A DNA stretch of 64,000 bases from JBMNEH01 sp050948665 (GCA_050948665.1 JBMNEH010000001.1:1302001-1366000), one strand, 5' to 3'; positions 25,887 to 35,253 are shown, counted from the first letter of the stretch. Notes: generated from the letters alone by a model not told the origin. Numbers and translations are program-made.

Positions 25887-26447
25887 TCATTTACCCCTCC
25901 TTGCATTGAGCAGACGCTCCATCACGTCGTCCTGCGGGTTTGCGCCGCTGTATTCGCCGGTGCAGTTTTCCTTGACAATCTGGAATATCTCCATCCACAG
26001 GCGGTTGGTCTGGTTCATGTAATTCTGTCCCATTGCCACATACGGGCTTTGGATTGCGTTACCAGTGGTGGGGTGCTTCGCCAGAAAACCGTAAGCCGTG
26101 ACCGCTTCCTCGCACTGAATCCAACGAGCCACGCTCATGGCGTAGCGCTCCAAAAGTTGCGGTGAAACGAGAGCCGCACACCCACGCTCGTTCAGCCAGT
26201 GCCATGTATTTTTGTAGATATCAGCAGCGACGAGCATCTTGCCGTCCTTTTGTACAGCTTCGAGCATTTTATTTGGTTCCGGCATTTCATTTCCTTGCAG
26301 ATTTGCCGTGTCGGAAAACTCCATCACGGTCAATGTTCTGCCGCCGGGATTGCCGGCAGATATTTTGTCGGCGAGAGGCTTCTTTTTTGCACCCGCGCCG
26401 ACACGAGCGCCGCCTCTGTTTGTACCGTCTTTGGCCATATTTATCAC
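25887..26447 (-). CDS. terS: Small terminase subunit, P27 family
   Basis: 186 residues. Basic glycine-rich N-terminus (GTNRGGARVGAGAKKKPLADKI), then WLNERGCAALVSPQLLERYAMSVARWIQCEEAVTAYGFLAKHPTTGNAIQSPYVAMGQNYMNQTNRLW, the typical P27-like TerS core. It recognises phage DNA for packaging with TerL. An in-frame ATG at 26438 is an alternative start. Confidence 0.9.
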   Translation of the reverse strand: MINMAKDGTNRGGARVGAGAKKKPLADKISAGNPGGRTLTVMEFSDTANLQGNEMPEPNKMLEAVQKDGKMLVAADIYKNTWHWLNERGCAALVSPQLLERYAMSVARWIQCEEAVTAYGFLAKHPTTGNAIQSPYVAMGQNYMNQTNRLWMEIFQIVKENCTGEYSGANPQDDVMERLLNARRGK

Positions 26448-26532
26448 ACTCCTTGCGCGCTGGGGCTATTCGGTCGTTTGAATGTGCGTTTTTCAACACG
26501 GAGCCCCACGCCGCTGTCCGCTTGAAAAGGTT

Positions 26533-26901
26533 TTAGAGATTTGAGCGCCCCCACCGGTCGCCGCTTTCGGCAGTGATTCGAGAGTGACAGGATTTACAGA
26601 GAGCCATCAGATTTTTCGTTTCATTTCCTCCGCCCTTGGAGAGCGGAAGGATGTGGTGTACCTCTTCGGCGGGGGTAAGCCTACCGTGTGTCTCGCACTC
26701 CTCACAGAGAGGATGCGACTTGATGTATCGGTCACGGATGCGTTTCCATGTACGACCGTATCGTTTGTTGGAAGCGGGGTCGCGTTCGTACTGGTTGTAG
26801 CGTTTGTCCATAACCTTTTGATGCTCGGCGCAGTATTGCTCGCGTTCAGCAAGCCGACCGCAGCCGGGATAAGCACAGGGACGCTTTGGTTTGTACGGCA
26901 T
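26533..26901 (-). CDS. HNH endonuclease
   Basis: 122 residues. Cysteines CAYPGCGRLAEREQYCAEH and CEECETHG...CKSCH make zinc sites; the HNH core is EEVHHILPLSKGGGNETKNLMALCKSCHSRI. HNH proteins next to terminases are needed for specific cleavage during packaging in HK97-type phages. It lies directly before the small terminase. Confidence 0.93.
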   Translation of the reverse strand: MPYKPKRPCAYPGCGRLAEREQYCAEHQKVMDKRYNQYERDPASNKRYGRTWKRIRDRYIKSHPLCEECETHGRLTPAEEVHHILPLSKGGGNETKNLMALCKSCHSRITAESGDRWGRSNL

Positions 26902-26931
26902 GGGTTCACCTCGCTTTCAGGACATAAGAAA

Positions 26932-26959
26932 AGCCCTGGGGGATTGCTCCCTCAAGGCT
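26932..26959 (-). terminator. Terminator between DUF1492 regulator and HNH genes
   Basis: On the minus strand AGCCTTGAGGGAG-caat-CCCCCAGGGCT forms a long near-perfect stem followed by TTTTC. It would end or attenuate early transcription before the packaging genes. Confidence 0.75.
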
Positions 26960-27037
26960 CTCTCGGATCATACACTTTTCTATACTACCATTATACCTGT
27001 ATTGACTGTGACAATCTGTGCCACAGTGTGCCAACAT

Positions 27038-27451
27038 TCAAACCGGCACCGGAAAGTTATAGAGGGCGGAGGAATGAATCCTGTGTACCGTCCGCCCGGA
27101 AACGTTAAGTAGCTGTGCGATGTCGTCCCAGCTATAGTTATTGAGGTACCGGTAGCGGAGAAGCAGACGCTCATCCACGTTGGATACCCGGTCGATTGCG
27201 GCGTTCATTTCCGTTTTCAAATCCACATAGCGGTCGATGTCACGGTTGATTACCTTTTCCAGGTCGATGATTTTTTCGATAACCCTTACGAACGGGGCTT
27301 CTGTGCTGCGTGACTTGCTGACGCGCTCACCTTCAAAGCTGCAGGACATCAGTCTTGTGGAGTAGTCCCGTAGGCGTTCCATTTCAGTAATGCGGGAGTC
27401 AATCAGCTCGTTGAGCCGGTATGCCTGCCGCAGATATTCTTTTGCCGTCAT
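27038..27451 (-). CDS. DUF1492/ArpU-like late transcription regulator
   Basis: 137 residues. A coiled-coil half (LNELIDSRITEMERLRDYSTRL...VRVIEKIIDLEKVINRDIDRYVDLK) is followed by a sigma-70 region 4-like helix-turn-helix (VSNVDERLLLRYRYLNNYSWDDIAQLLNVSGRTVHRIHSSAL). This is the DUF1492 type found just before the packaging genes of clostridial phages, where ArpU-like proteins are thought to activate late transcription. Overlaps its upstream neighbour by four bases. Confidence 0.82.
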   Translation of the reverse strand: MTAKEYLRQAYRLNELIDSRITEMERLRDYSTRLMSCSFEGERVSKSRSTEAPFVRVIEKIIDLEKVINRDIDRYVDLKTEMNAAIDRVSNVDERLLLRYRYLNNYSWDDIAQLLNVSGRTVHRIHSSALYNFPVPV

Positions 27452-27666
27452 AGAGATGCCTCCTCTCTCAGCTTTCGCATCAGCATCTCACCATCCACGG
27501 AAGTGAGAGTTTCGTACCAGTTGGAACGGAAGAACCGCTCCATTTCATTAACAGCGGCCATGGCGGACCTACTGTGTGGATTTTCGCTCAATAGCTTCAG
27601 CGCCTGTCTGTAATCCTTGACCACCTGCAGTACGATGGCATTAGCCAATTCTTCATATGGGTCCAT
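27448..27666 (-). CDS. Small phage protein, uncharacterised
   Basis: 72 residues, MDPYEELANAIVLQVVKDYRQALKLLSENPHSRSAMAAVNEMERFFRSNWYETLTSVDGEMLMRKLREE. All-helical, with a pattern (AIVxQAVxDYRxAL...ExFFRSxWY) repeatedly seen in Firmicute phage early regions. Function unknown. Co-translated with the DUF1492 gene. Confidence 0.75.
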   Translation of the reverse strand: MDPYEELANAIVLQVVKDYRQALKLLSENPHSRSAMAAVNEMERFFRSNWYETLTSVDGEMLMRKLREEASL

Positions 27667-27725
27667 AATCTGTACCTCCGATATTTGTATTTCTCTCGGA
27701 TTGGCACGGATTGTCGTAGATTGTC

Positions 27726-29090
27726 TTAAGCTTGCAGATCGGCCTTGACAGCATCAATCAGGGCAGATTGGGTGCTGTCCTTCTTGGATAACACCCTCAA
27801 AATCCGCTCGTCGATGGTACCCTTGGCCATAATGTGCTGCACCACAACCGTTTCGGCATTTTGTCCTTGCCGCCAGAGCCTTGCGTTGGTTTGCTGGTAT
27901 AACTCCAGTGACCATGTCAGCCCGAACCAGACGATACAGGAGCCGCCGCTCTGCAGATTAAGCCCGTGACCGGCAGAGGCGGGGTGGATAAGTGCCACGG
28001 GCAGCTCTCCAGTGTTCCACCTACGGATACTGTCGGCGCTGTCCAACTTGGAGAACGGGACATGGAGCTTTTGTAGCCGCTCCATGATACGGACAATGTC
28101 GTGCTTGAACCAATACGCCACCAGCAGCGGTTTCCCACCGGCCGCTTCGATGATGTCCTCCAATGCGTCCAGTTTTCGGTTGTGAAGGTTTACGATGCCG
28201 CCGTCATCGGTGTATATAGCGCCGTTTGCCATCTGACAAAGCTTGCCGGTGAGCGCAGCGGCATTAGCAGCAGTAATCTCGCCATCGGGGAGCTGAAGCA
28301 CAAGGTCTTTCTTCAATTCATCGTAACGCTGGCGCTCCTCATCAGAGAGCCAGACAGTGTATTCGCTGCTGACCAGCTTCGGCATTCTCAAAAGGTCGGT
28401 AGACTTCATGGAAATGGTGATGTCGGAGATCTTGTCATAGATGCGCTGTTCCGCTCCGGGAAGCGGCTTGTAGCTGAATATGACCTGTCCGTTGCGCTTG
28501 TCCGGCATGAAGTAGTCAAGCCGGTAATGACTGATGAAGCGTCCGAGCCGAGCGCCCATATCCAACAGCCGGAACTCCGCCCATAAGTCCATGAGGCCAT
28601 TTGCGGAAGGTGTACCCGTGAGGCCGATGACACGCTTGACCTTGGGGCGAACCTTCATCAGTGCCCGGAACCGCTTTGCTTGGTAATTCTTGAAGGAGGA
28701 CAGCTCATCTACCACGACGGTATCATAGTTGAATGGTAGTTTGCTTTCCTCAATAAGCCACTGCACATTTTCTCGATTGATGATGTAAATATCTGCGGAC
28801 TTCAGAAGCGCCGCTCTGCGTTCTGCTTCGCTGCCGACAGCCACGGAGCAGATGAGGTTCTGCAGGTGATCCCACTTATCTGCTTCAGCAGACCATGTGT
28901 CCCGTGCCACTCGCAGTGGTGCAATAACCAGAACGCGGTGCGCTTCGAAGCTATCAAAGAGAAGGTTGTTCAACACCGTCAGCGTGATGCTCGTCTTGCC
29001 AAGTCCCATGTCCAGTAGAACCGCAGAGATGGGGTGCTCCTCGATATAACGGGTGGCGTAGGTCTGGTAGTTATGCGGTTCGTATTTCAT
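27726..29090 (-). CDS. SNF2-like DEAD-box helicase
   Basis: 454 residues from ATG 29090 (GGAGG 8 bases upstream). Motifs: LLDMGLGKTSITLTVLNNL (Walker A), VVDELSSFKNYQAKRF (motif II, DELS), GLTGTPSANG (III), and the C-terminal SAGHGLNLQSGG and QTNARLWRQGQ (V and VI). A phage SF2 helicase of the SNF2/RapA-like type used in replication or recombination. It lacks extra nuclease domains but lies next to the VRR-NUC gene. Confidence 0.92.
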   Translation of the reverse strand: MKYEPHNYQTYATRYIEEHPISAVLLDMGLGKTSITLTVLNNLLFDSFEAHRVLVIAPLRVARDTWSAEADKWDHLQNLICSVAVGSEAERRAALLKSADIYIINRENVQWLIEESKLPFNYDTVVVDELSSFKNYQAKRFRALMKVRPKVKRVIGLTGTPSANGLMDLWAEFRLLDMGARLGRFISHYRLDYFMPDKRNGQVIFSYKPLPGAEQRIYDKISDITISMKSTDLLRMPKLVSSEYTVWLSDEERQRYDELKKDLVLQLPDGEITAANAAALTGKLCQMANGAIYTDDGGIVNLHNRKLDALEDIIEAAGGKPLLVAYWFKHDIVRIMERLQKLHVPFSKLDSADSIRRWNTGELPVALIHPASAGHGLNLQSGGSCIVWFGLTWSLELYQQTNARLWRQGQNAETVVVQHIMAKGTIDERILRVLSKKDSTQSALIDAVKADLQA

Positions 29091-29352
29091 CAAGAAGTCC
29101 TCCAATCTGGTGCTCATCGTCAAGAACGTAAACCTTGAAGCCGAGCTGCTGAAGCAGTCCATGTCTCGCAAGCTGTAAGGGACGCGGCTTGCAGCCCATC
29201 GCCTTTACTTCCACGAAAGCTATGCGACCGCTCGGGAAAAGCACGATGCGGTCAGGCATTCCGTCAAAACCCGGACACACGAGCTTCGGCGCAATGCCTC
29301 CCATGTTTTTCACGGCTTTCACGAACTTTTGCTCAATCTGTTTTTCTCTCAT
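29071..29352 (-). CDS. VRR-NUC domain nuclease
   Basis: 93 residues from ATG 29352, chosen because GGAGG lies 11 bases upstream with normal spacing. Reads MREKQIEQKFVKAVKNMGGIAPKLVCPGFDGMPDRIVLFPSGRIAFVEVKAMG..., with the PD...EVK catalytic motif (PDRIV...FVEVKA) and the QLARHGLLQQLGFKVYVLDD helix. VRR-NUC proteins are Holliday-junction or flap nucleases, typically beside the SNF2 helicase in clostridial phages. The frame upstream (to 29592) is open but without a good start; about 230 bases before it contain nothing recognised. Confidence 0.9.
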   Translation of the reverse strand: MREKQIEQKFVKAVKNMGGIAPKLVCPGFDGMPDRIVLFPSGRIAFVEVKAMGCKPRPLQLARHGLLQQLGFKVYVLDDEHQIGGLLDEIRTA

Positions 29353-29584
29353 GTACTTTACCTCCATGGACAAGCGGTCAGGATTCTCTATACGCGCGCA
29401 AATACGTTCGGACAGGATTGCTTTTCCTTCTATATTGAAGTGTATTTGTGCTATATAGAAATCCTTGTCCGCCTGTCCGAAAAACTGCTGTTTTCGCCCG
29501 ATTTCATGGGACTTGAGGTCTGGACAACCTTTGGGGCGGGGACAAGCTGTGGGAGTTGTCCCAAGAGGTTGTCCGCACTTTTTC

Positions 29585-31897
29585 TTAAACACGCTTATAC
29601 AAACGCTGCCTGCCGTAGATGGGCTGCGTCTCCCGCTCGTCGGTTTTATGCCAGTCAGGGATGCGAAGCATGATCGCTGCTATCGCATAGGAGTCGGAGG
29701 GCTTGATGTCCTCTTTGCGTTTACCAAAACACTCGCACCAGATTTCAAGATTGCTCACGCTGTTGCGGGCGATGGAGCCTTTCGGCTGGGTCGGGCTGTC
29801 TGGGTCGCGGATGTACTCCTGCCTTGCGTAGATATCCATCTCGCTCCAGTTCTCCGGCAGTAACAAATTGAGATATGCGTTGACCAGGCCTTCACGGTCG
29901 TCTTGTTCCATCGCGGCAGACTGCTCGATTTGGGATAGCGCCTCCAGATCAGAGTCGAGATACAGCTTCTCTCCGCGCTCGACGAGTACCAGCGTCTCCG
30001 CCCATATCTGCTCGACATCCTCTTTAGTGAGCTGCCACGGCTTCAGCGTAACGGGGCCGGGCGTCTTGACCGTCCAGAAGCGACGGTTTCCGGTGATGTC
30101 GCGGAGGTAGCCGTTCTGAGAGTTGGTGGTGCCGAAGAATATGCACTGCCTTGGATGCGGCGTGACCCGTCGTCCGAAGGAGGCTCGGTACTTATCGTCC
30201 TGACGAGAGATGAACGCCTTAACCTTATCGATGTCCGCCTTTTTCATGCCTGCCAGCTCACCGATTTCAAGAACCCAATAGCCTTGCAGTTTCTCTGCGG
30301 CAGTCTTATCATTCATATCCGTGAGAGACAGGCTGTCCGAGTACCATTCGCCGCCGAGCTTCGCAATGAGCGTTGATTTGCCGATACCTTGGTCGCCGTT
30401 GAGCACGAGGATATGATCGAACTTGATGCCTGGGCGTTTTACTCTCGCTACAGCGCCACAGAGCGTCTTTCTCGTAACAGCGCGGGTGTATTCGTTGTCT
30501 TCCGCTCCGAGATAGTCGATAAGGATGCGCTCGGCGCGTGTAGCACCGTCCCAAGGCGGAAGCGAAGCAAGGTATTCCCGAATAGGGTGATAGGAGCGGT
30601 CGTCAACCACCTTCGCAACCGCGATCTGATAGTTCCGAGCCGAGAAGGTGCCATAGTTTGCGTCCACATAACAGATAAGCTGCGCATCGTCGGCGTCACG
30701 CCAGAACCGTGCCGGGTGCTGCCACGGCACATCGCCCTTTATCTCCATGCCGTCGGCGAGCTGGTTGAAGCAGATGGCTTTGAGGTTTTCGTCGTTCTCC
30801 AGAATGAGTATGATATTGTGCAGCGTGTTTTGAAGCGTGCCGCCGCGATCCCGACTGAGCGCCTTTGTCCAGTCTTCAAACTCTGCCGCAGCCGATTCCT
30901 GCTTTTCGCGGAGCAGCACCGCGCTGACCTGTTCATCCTTGACCGCAAACTCCATCATGCCGGCGAAGGACTTCTTCTCATCGTCATCACCAAACTTGTG
31001 AATACGGACGAGATCAAAAGCATTGAGCAGCTTACCGCAGGCCGGATCTGTCGCGTGGTGGCTGTAGACAAACTTATCGTCGTAGGTCACCACGCCGGCG
31101 CTACTGTCGGCGGGGATGTAGTCGTAGCGCCCCTCCATCGCGGACGGGGCATATACATCGGAGAGAAAAGCCGTGATCGCCGCTTCAATGCCATACGACC
31201 GGCAGAACGCGCCGACCACCCCGCTTTTTGTGAGCGGATCCTCCTGCGGTTTCTTGGAATTCTCCCGAACCGCGCTCTCGCGGGATGAGGTCGGGAGCAG
31301 TGAGCAGTCCTTCCAATCCGGGTACGCTGTCAAAATAATATCCGGGTCCAGCCAGTCGCCCACGGTTGTTCTGCTGATAAACTCACCGTTGGAGGGCGTT
31401 GTCGGCCAGTACATAAGCTGGTTTGGTTTATAGGAACATTCATCAAACTGGTCGATGTTCCAGTCGGCCGCAAGGAATCTGGTGAGCGCGACATACTCGT
31501 CAGGAGAAACATCCCTTGTAAGCGGCACAATAATACGGCAGCGTGGAGCATCCGGAGTGTGACCGTGCGTGGTATATACGCAGGACGCATATTGAAACTC
31601 CTGAAGGAAACGGTCGATAAAGCCCACCTCGGCGTGATCTGCGTCCATTGTCAGCATAGAGCGGCAGGCCACGGTGTCGATTTTCCTGCGATTGTTCTTG
31701 AGCTGACCGCCGACAAAGCCGCCTTTATCCTTGGCGGCGTCGCGGGCGGCTTTCTTCATATTGGGGTATTCCTCGGCGGATTCCGTTGTGCGGATGGTGG
31801 TGGAAAGCCTTTTGCAGAGGTCGTCCCATGAGGTCGTCTTATTCGACCATGTTTTTGCAAAGCAGCTATTGCCGTAGGCAATGGATAATTCACGCAT
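29585..31897 (-). CDS. VapE-family primase/helicase
   Basis: 770 residues from the ATG at 31897. The N-terminal half has primase-like MLTMDADHAEV and THGHTPDAPRCRIIVPL (a PriCT/primpol-type fold); the C-terminal half has the virulence-associated E P-loop (ILVLNGDQGIGKSTLIAKLGGEWYSDSL) and QCIFFGTTNSQNGYLRDITGNRRFW. The protein likely initiates phage replication. It overlaps the 3' end of the nuclease-like gene upstream by 8 bases. Confidence 0.9.
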   Translation of the reverse strand: MRELSIAYGNSCFAKTWSNKTTSWDDLCKRLSTTIRTTESAEEYPNMKKAARDAAKDKGGFVGGQLKNNRRKIDTVACRSMLTMDADHAEVGFIDRFLQEFQYASCVYTTHGHTPDAPRCRIIVPLTRDVSPDEYVALTRFLAADWNIDQFDECSYKPNQLMYWPTTPSNGEFISRTTVGDWLDPDIILTAYPDWKDCSLLPTSSRESAVRENSKKPQEDPLTKSGVVGAFCRSYGIEAAITAFLSDVYAPSAMEGRYDYIPADSSAGVVTYDDKFVYSHHATDPACGKLLNAFDLVRIHKFGDDDEKKSFAGMMEFAVKDEQVSAVLLREKQESAAAEFEDWTKALSRDRGGTLQNTLHNIILILENDENLKAICFNQLADGMEIKGDVPWQHPARFWRDADDAQLICYVDANYGTFSARNYQIAVAKVVDDRSYHPIREYLASLPPWDGATRAERILIDYLGAEDNEYTRAVTRKTLCGAVARVKRPGIKFDHILVLNGDQGIGKSTLIAKLGGEWYSDSLSLTDMNDKTAAEKLQGYWVLEIGELAGMKKADIDKVKAFISRQDDKYRASFGRRVTPHPRQCIFFGTTNSQNGYLRDITGNRRFWTVKTPGPVTLKPWQLTKEDVEQIWAETLVLVERGEKLYLDSDLEALSQIEQSAAMEQDDREGLVNAYLNLLLPENWSEMDIYARQEYIRDPDSPTQPKGSIARNSVSNLEIWCECFGKRKEDIKPSDSYAIAAIMLRIPDWHKTDERETQPIYGRQRLYKRV

Positions 31898-32507
31898 GAT
31901 AACCGTTCCTCCTGACTCCCGGCCGCTCGCCGTGTTCAAACCTCGCCTGCCGCGCCAGCTTGAAAGCGCGCAGGGTTGCCGCATCGTCCCGGTAGTAGGT
32001 GTAGTTACCATCGTCACCGAACAGCTCGAACTGACCTTCTTTGTTTATGCCGGGATGCGCCACGAAGTAATCTCCGTCTATCGTTTCAAAGTTAAAGGGG
32101 TACGGCCCGTCCTTGATTCCAGGGAAGCCGCTATAGCCCAGGTCTTGACAGAAATCTTCGATATCCGCCATGCAGTCGCCGTCAGGGATACCGGCGACGA
32201 CGAGAATGGGATTCAAGACTTCACGGTTCTCATGGTCTTTGATGCCGCTGAACTGGAGTATCTTTTCTGCGTCTGTTTCCGTCATCTTCCCCTTGACCTC
32301 GACGTATAGGTCGGAAGAGCCTCTTCCGGCACAGCCGTGAAGCAGAAAATCTGGCAGATAGAACTGTCCATTGGGAAGCGCAAAGCCCTCCGGCTCATAT
32401 TCCCAGCTCACTTTGCAGGAGTCGAAGAAAACCGCCCACCGTGCCTCCAGCCTTGAGCGGAAGCGGTAACCCTTATACTCCGTTGGTATGGCTGTGATCT
32501 TGTTCAT
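31890..32507 (-). CDS. PD-(D/E)XK-like nuclease of phage replication region
   Basis: 205 residues from ATG 32507 (MNKITAIPTEYKGYRFRSRLEARWAVFFDSCKVSWEYEPEGF). Y-R-F-R-S-R-L-E-A-R-W-A is typical, and FYLPDFLLHG...LYVEVKGKM supplies the PD...ExK motif. Such proteins occur next to VapE in many clostridial phages. Role is probably DNA processing, inferred from motif and position. The overlap with the upstream gene (4 bases) suggests coupling. Confidence 0.82.
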   Translation of the reverse strand: MNKITAIPTEYKGYRFRSRLEARWAVFFDSCKVSWEYEPEGFALPNGQFYLPDFLLHGCAGRGSSDLYVEVKGKMTETDAEKILQFSGIKDHENREVLNPILVVAGIPDGDCMADIEDFCQDLGYSGFPGIKDGPYPFNFETIDGDYFVAHPGINKEGQFELFGDDGNYTYYRDDAATLRAFKLARQARFEHGERPGVRRNGYHA

Positions 32508-32929
32508 TCCTGCACCTCCTCGCAGTTTTCTGTAAAGTAGCGCAGGCGGTAGTCCTTCCACTTCGCGCGTTTGATTTCAGCCTCCATGCCGGTTGAGATA
32601 GTACCGCCGAACACCCAGACCTCGGCGCACTTGCTCATGAGTGCGTTACCGAAGAATAGTCCAAGCTGGCGCTCCTTCGGGTCGTTGTCGTTGAGGAACT
32701 GCGGAAACAGCAGGTGCGGTGCGATAGGTATGTAACCTTTGTCCACGGCAAATCTGCTGTAGAGCTGTGCTGCCGTGACATTCCCGTCCACATCTCCCGA
32801 AAAAGGAGAGCAGATATAAACGATAGGCCGAAAGGCCCGCAGTGCGCGTTCTTCCTGTTCAACCATTGTCATTGCCTCGTAAGCGGTAGGGTCGTAATAA
32901 CCCTCGCTGTTAAACTTGCTGACGCTCAT
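32504..32929 (-). CDS. DUF4406/DUF7768-like nucleotide-processing protein
   Basis: 141 residues from ATG 32929 (MSVSKFNSEGYYDPTAYEAM). PIVYICSPFSGDVDGNVTAAQLYSRFAVDKGYIPIAPHLLFPQFL...FGNALMSKCAEVWVFGG...STGMEAEIKRA is the nucleoside 2-deoxyribosyltransferase-like fold of DUF4406. It may act on nucleotides or as a small regulatory protein; substrate unknown. Coupled to the neighbours. Confidence 0.85.
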   Translation of the reverse strand: MSVSKFNSEGYYDPTAYEAMTMVEQEERALRAFRPIVYICSPFSGDVDGNVTAAQLYSRFAVDKGYIPIAPHLLFPQFLNDNDPKERQLGLFFGNALMSKCAEVWVFGGTISTGMEAEIKRAKWKDYRLRYFTENCEEVQE

Positions 32930-33137
32930 GGCCGCACCTCTCATTTCTGATCTTCCGGCTGCATTCATCGCAGTAGACTGCGGTGCCGTACAAGTCGCAT
33001 TCGCCGTCGCTGAACAGCTCGGCAAGGTCAACGCTTATCTCGTCTCCGCAGCCGGGGCAGCGGGTGAACACATTCTCTTCGGTGATCTCGACTGAAACCT
33101 CCACCGCGTCACTAAGCGTTTCTTTCACAAAAAACAT
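32910..33137 (-). CDS. Small zinc-ribbon phage protein
   Basis: 75 residues. CPGCG (about 28-32) and CDECSRK (about 56-62) form a zinc ribbon; acidic between. No function known. First gene of a leftward unit; the conserved leader motif B (33181-33215) and a terminator (33274-33309) lie upstream of it, so transcription likely restarts here. Confidence 0.7.
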   Translation of the reverse strand: MFFVKETLSDAVEVSVEITEENVFTRCPGCGDEISVDLAELFSDGECDLYGTAVYCDECSRKIRNERCGHERQQV

Positions 33138-33180
33138 AGTGGAAATATCCTCCTTCGTAATTCGGGCGTTGCGCCTCTCA

Positions 33181-33215
33181 CTACTCGCTGGACATGAGAA
33201 GCTCCCTTTGACGAA
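33181..33215 (-). promoter_or_regulatory. Conserved leader motif copy B
   Basis: Minus strand CGTCAAA, 11 bases, then ATGTCCAGCGAGTAG (mini-frame M-S-S-E-stop). It lies between a terminator and the zinc-ribbon gene, 44 bases upstream of that start. Same arrangement as copies A and C. Confidence 0.65.
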
Positions 33216-33273
33216 GAACCGCAGATTTTCTTAAATTCTTTGCTGAGGCAATCCACTCAAGGTTGAGCTGAAA

Positions 33274-33309
33274 AACAGCACTAAGCCCAAATCTGGACTC
33301 AGTGCTGTT
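33274..33309 (-). terminator. Terminator after phage DNA polymerase gene
   Basis: AACAGCACT (33274-33282) pairs with AGTGCTGTT (33301-33309), extended by three partly paired positions; on the minus strand TTTTT follows the stem. It ends the unit carrying the DNA polymerase (stop at 33313). Confidence 0.88.
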
Positions 33310-33312
33310 CAG

Positions 33313-35253
33313 TCATGCTTTCTTGTAAAAACCCGTTTCGTAGCCGTCGGCACACAGAATCAGCCCCTTCGCCCAATGTGGCACGCGTCCCATTTGCTCA
33401 CAGATAGCGTCCAGCGATACCCGTTTATCACACTCGATAATGAGCTCATCGTGGACATGGGCGACGATGGCGCAGCAGCGGAGCGTCTGCATGGCATACA
33501 TGAGAATGTCCCTTGCGGTTGCCTGAACGATGTTTTCCACGAACTTCGGACCGTAGGACTCAAGCCGTTCCCACTTTTTTGTGCCGCCGACTCCCTCGTA
33601 GGTCACGGACTCGCCGCCGAAGCGGTTCTCGCCTATGCGCGGCTTCACATAAGCCAGCCGCCTGCCGCTGGGCAACGTTATGAACAGGAAGCCGCTCTGA
33701 TAAGAGAAGCTGACACCATTTGTGGATGCAGTGGTTTTTTCTTTTACAGCGGTTTTTACGGCACGGTCGACGTCCCACCAAAACTTCACGATGCGAAGAT
33801 TGGATTTCCGCCACGCGCCTACCAACGGTTGAAGTTCGTCCTCAGTCAGTCCCATCTCAAGTGCGTCCATTGCTTTGAGAGCACCAATCGAGCCGCCGTA
33901 ACCAAGTGCTAATTCCGCGATCTTGCCTTTCTGCCGTAGATGACTGTTCACGCCATGCTTTTCTACCGGGACTTTGAACATTGCCGATGCTGACGCGCAG
34001 TAAATGTCGCCGCCGTTCTTAAAGATCTCATTTCTCCAGTTCTCTCCGGCGAGCCACGCGATCACTCTTGCTTCTATGGCGCTGAAATCTGAAACGATAA
34101 ACTTTGCCCCGGCTCTCGGCACGAATGCCGTCCGGATAAGCTGGGAGAGCGTGCCCGGGATATCCTCATACAGCATTTCAAGCGCGTCATAGTTATCGCT
34201 TGCCACCAAATTTCGCGCTTCGGCCAGATCGGGGATGTGGTTCTGCGGCAGGTTTTGAAGCTGAACCAGCCGACCGGCAAATCTGCCCGTTCGGTTGGCT
34301 CCATAAAACATAAACATCCCTCTGACGCGGCCATCCGCGCAGACTGCGTTCTCCATTGCGGTGTATTTCTTGACAGACGACTTCGCAAGCTGCTGACGAA
34401 GCTGCAGTACCTCGCCGAGGTCTCCGGGCGCGTCCTTTATCAATGCTGCCACAGCTTTTTTGCCGAGTGTGTCTGTTTCGAGCCCGTTTTCGGCAAGCCA
34501 CGACTTCATCTGTTGTACAGAATTGGGATTGTCCAACTCGGTAATATCCCTCATTGCGGAAGAAAGGCGGGCACGTGACCGTTCTTCGAAAACAACGGCT
34601 TGTTTGACGAAAGGCATATCTACGCGGATGCCCCGGTCGTTGATCTCTTCGCTCAAGTGGTACTCATCCCAAACGCTGTCCGGCACCGGGAACTTGGCGA
34701 GCTTCTGCTGTATCTCCATTTCCACTTCCACGTCCCGCTTGTTATAGTCTTTGAAGGCAGTCCACTTATTCGGTGCGTCGGACGGCAGATTGCGCGTTCT
34801 CCCGCCGTTGGATTTGGTCGGAGCGCAGGGCTGACAAAAATACTTGATGAGGTCTTTGCCCTCGTCCATCTTCTGCTTATCCAAGCCGAGTACAGCTCCG
34901 ACGCCCTTTAGCGACAACGGCAGCCCGAGATACGCCGACCATATCATGGAGCAGCGCCACGAGGACGGGTCGAGATAATCCCCGGTCGGGTATCCGAGAA
35001 AGCGGGAAATACAAATGCGTTCAAACGAAGCGTTAAAAGCGTATTTGATAACGGAATCGTCCTCCAGCGCCGACAGCACCTCGACAGGCAGTTTTTCACC
35101 CCGCGCCAGATCAATTACGCAGACATATTCGCCGTCGATGCTGTATCCGAAGAGGATGATCTTGAAATCATCAGCCTCCACATATTTGTACACGCCGCAC
35201 TTTGATAGGTCGACGCTGCTGTGTGTTTCGATATCGATTTCTAAAGTTTTCAT
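33313..35253 (-). CDS. Family A DNA polymerase (phage)
   Basis: 646 residues from ATG 35253 (MKTLEIDIETHSSVDLSKCGVYKYVEADDFKI). The 3'-5' exonuclease-like motif DIETHS (6-11) begins the protein. Polymerase motifs: A, FIVSDFSAIEARVIAWLAGE; B, RQKGKIAELALGYGGSIGAL; C, IVAHVHDELIIEC. Complete phage Pol I-type enzyme for genome replication. Next to the ssDNA-binding DUF2815 gene, as usual for clostridial phages; followed by a terminator. Confidence 0.95.
   Translation of the reverse strand: MKTLEIDIETHSSVDLSKCGVYKYVEADDFKIILFGYSIDGEYVCVIDLARGEKLPVEVLSALEDDSVIKYAFNASFERICISRFLGYPTGDYLDPSSWRCSMIWSAYLGLPLSLKGVGAVLGLDKQKMDEGKDLIKYFCQPCAPTKSNGGRTRNLPSDAPNKWTAFKDYNKRDVEVEMEIQQKLAKFPVPDSVWDEYHLSEEINDRGIRVDMPFVKQAVVFEERSRARLSSAMRDITELDNPNSVQQMKSWLAENGLETDTLGKKAVAALIKDAPGDLGEVLQLRQQLAKSSVKKYTAMENAVCADGRVRGMFMFYGANRTGRFAGRLVQLQNLPQNHIPDLAEARNLVASDNYDALEMLYEDIPGTLSQLIRTAFVPRAGAKFIVSDFSAIEARVIAWLAGENWRNEIFKNGGDIYCASASAMFKVPVEKHGVNSHLRQKGKIAELALGYGGSIGALKAMDALEMGLTEDELQPLVGAWRKSNLRIVKFWWDVDRAVKTAVKEKTTASTNGVSFSYQSGFLFITLPSGRRLAYVKPRIGENRFGGESVTYEGVGGTKKWERLESYGPKFVENIVQATARDILMYAMQTLRCCAIVAHVHDELIIECDKRVSLDAICEQMGRVPHWAKGLILCADGYETGFYKKA

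Noticed and set aside
30389..31288. 299-codon plus-strand frame opposite the VapE gene
   Set aside because: Antisense shadow of a clear primase/helicase gene.
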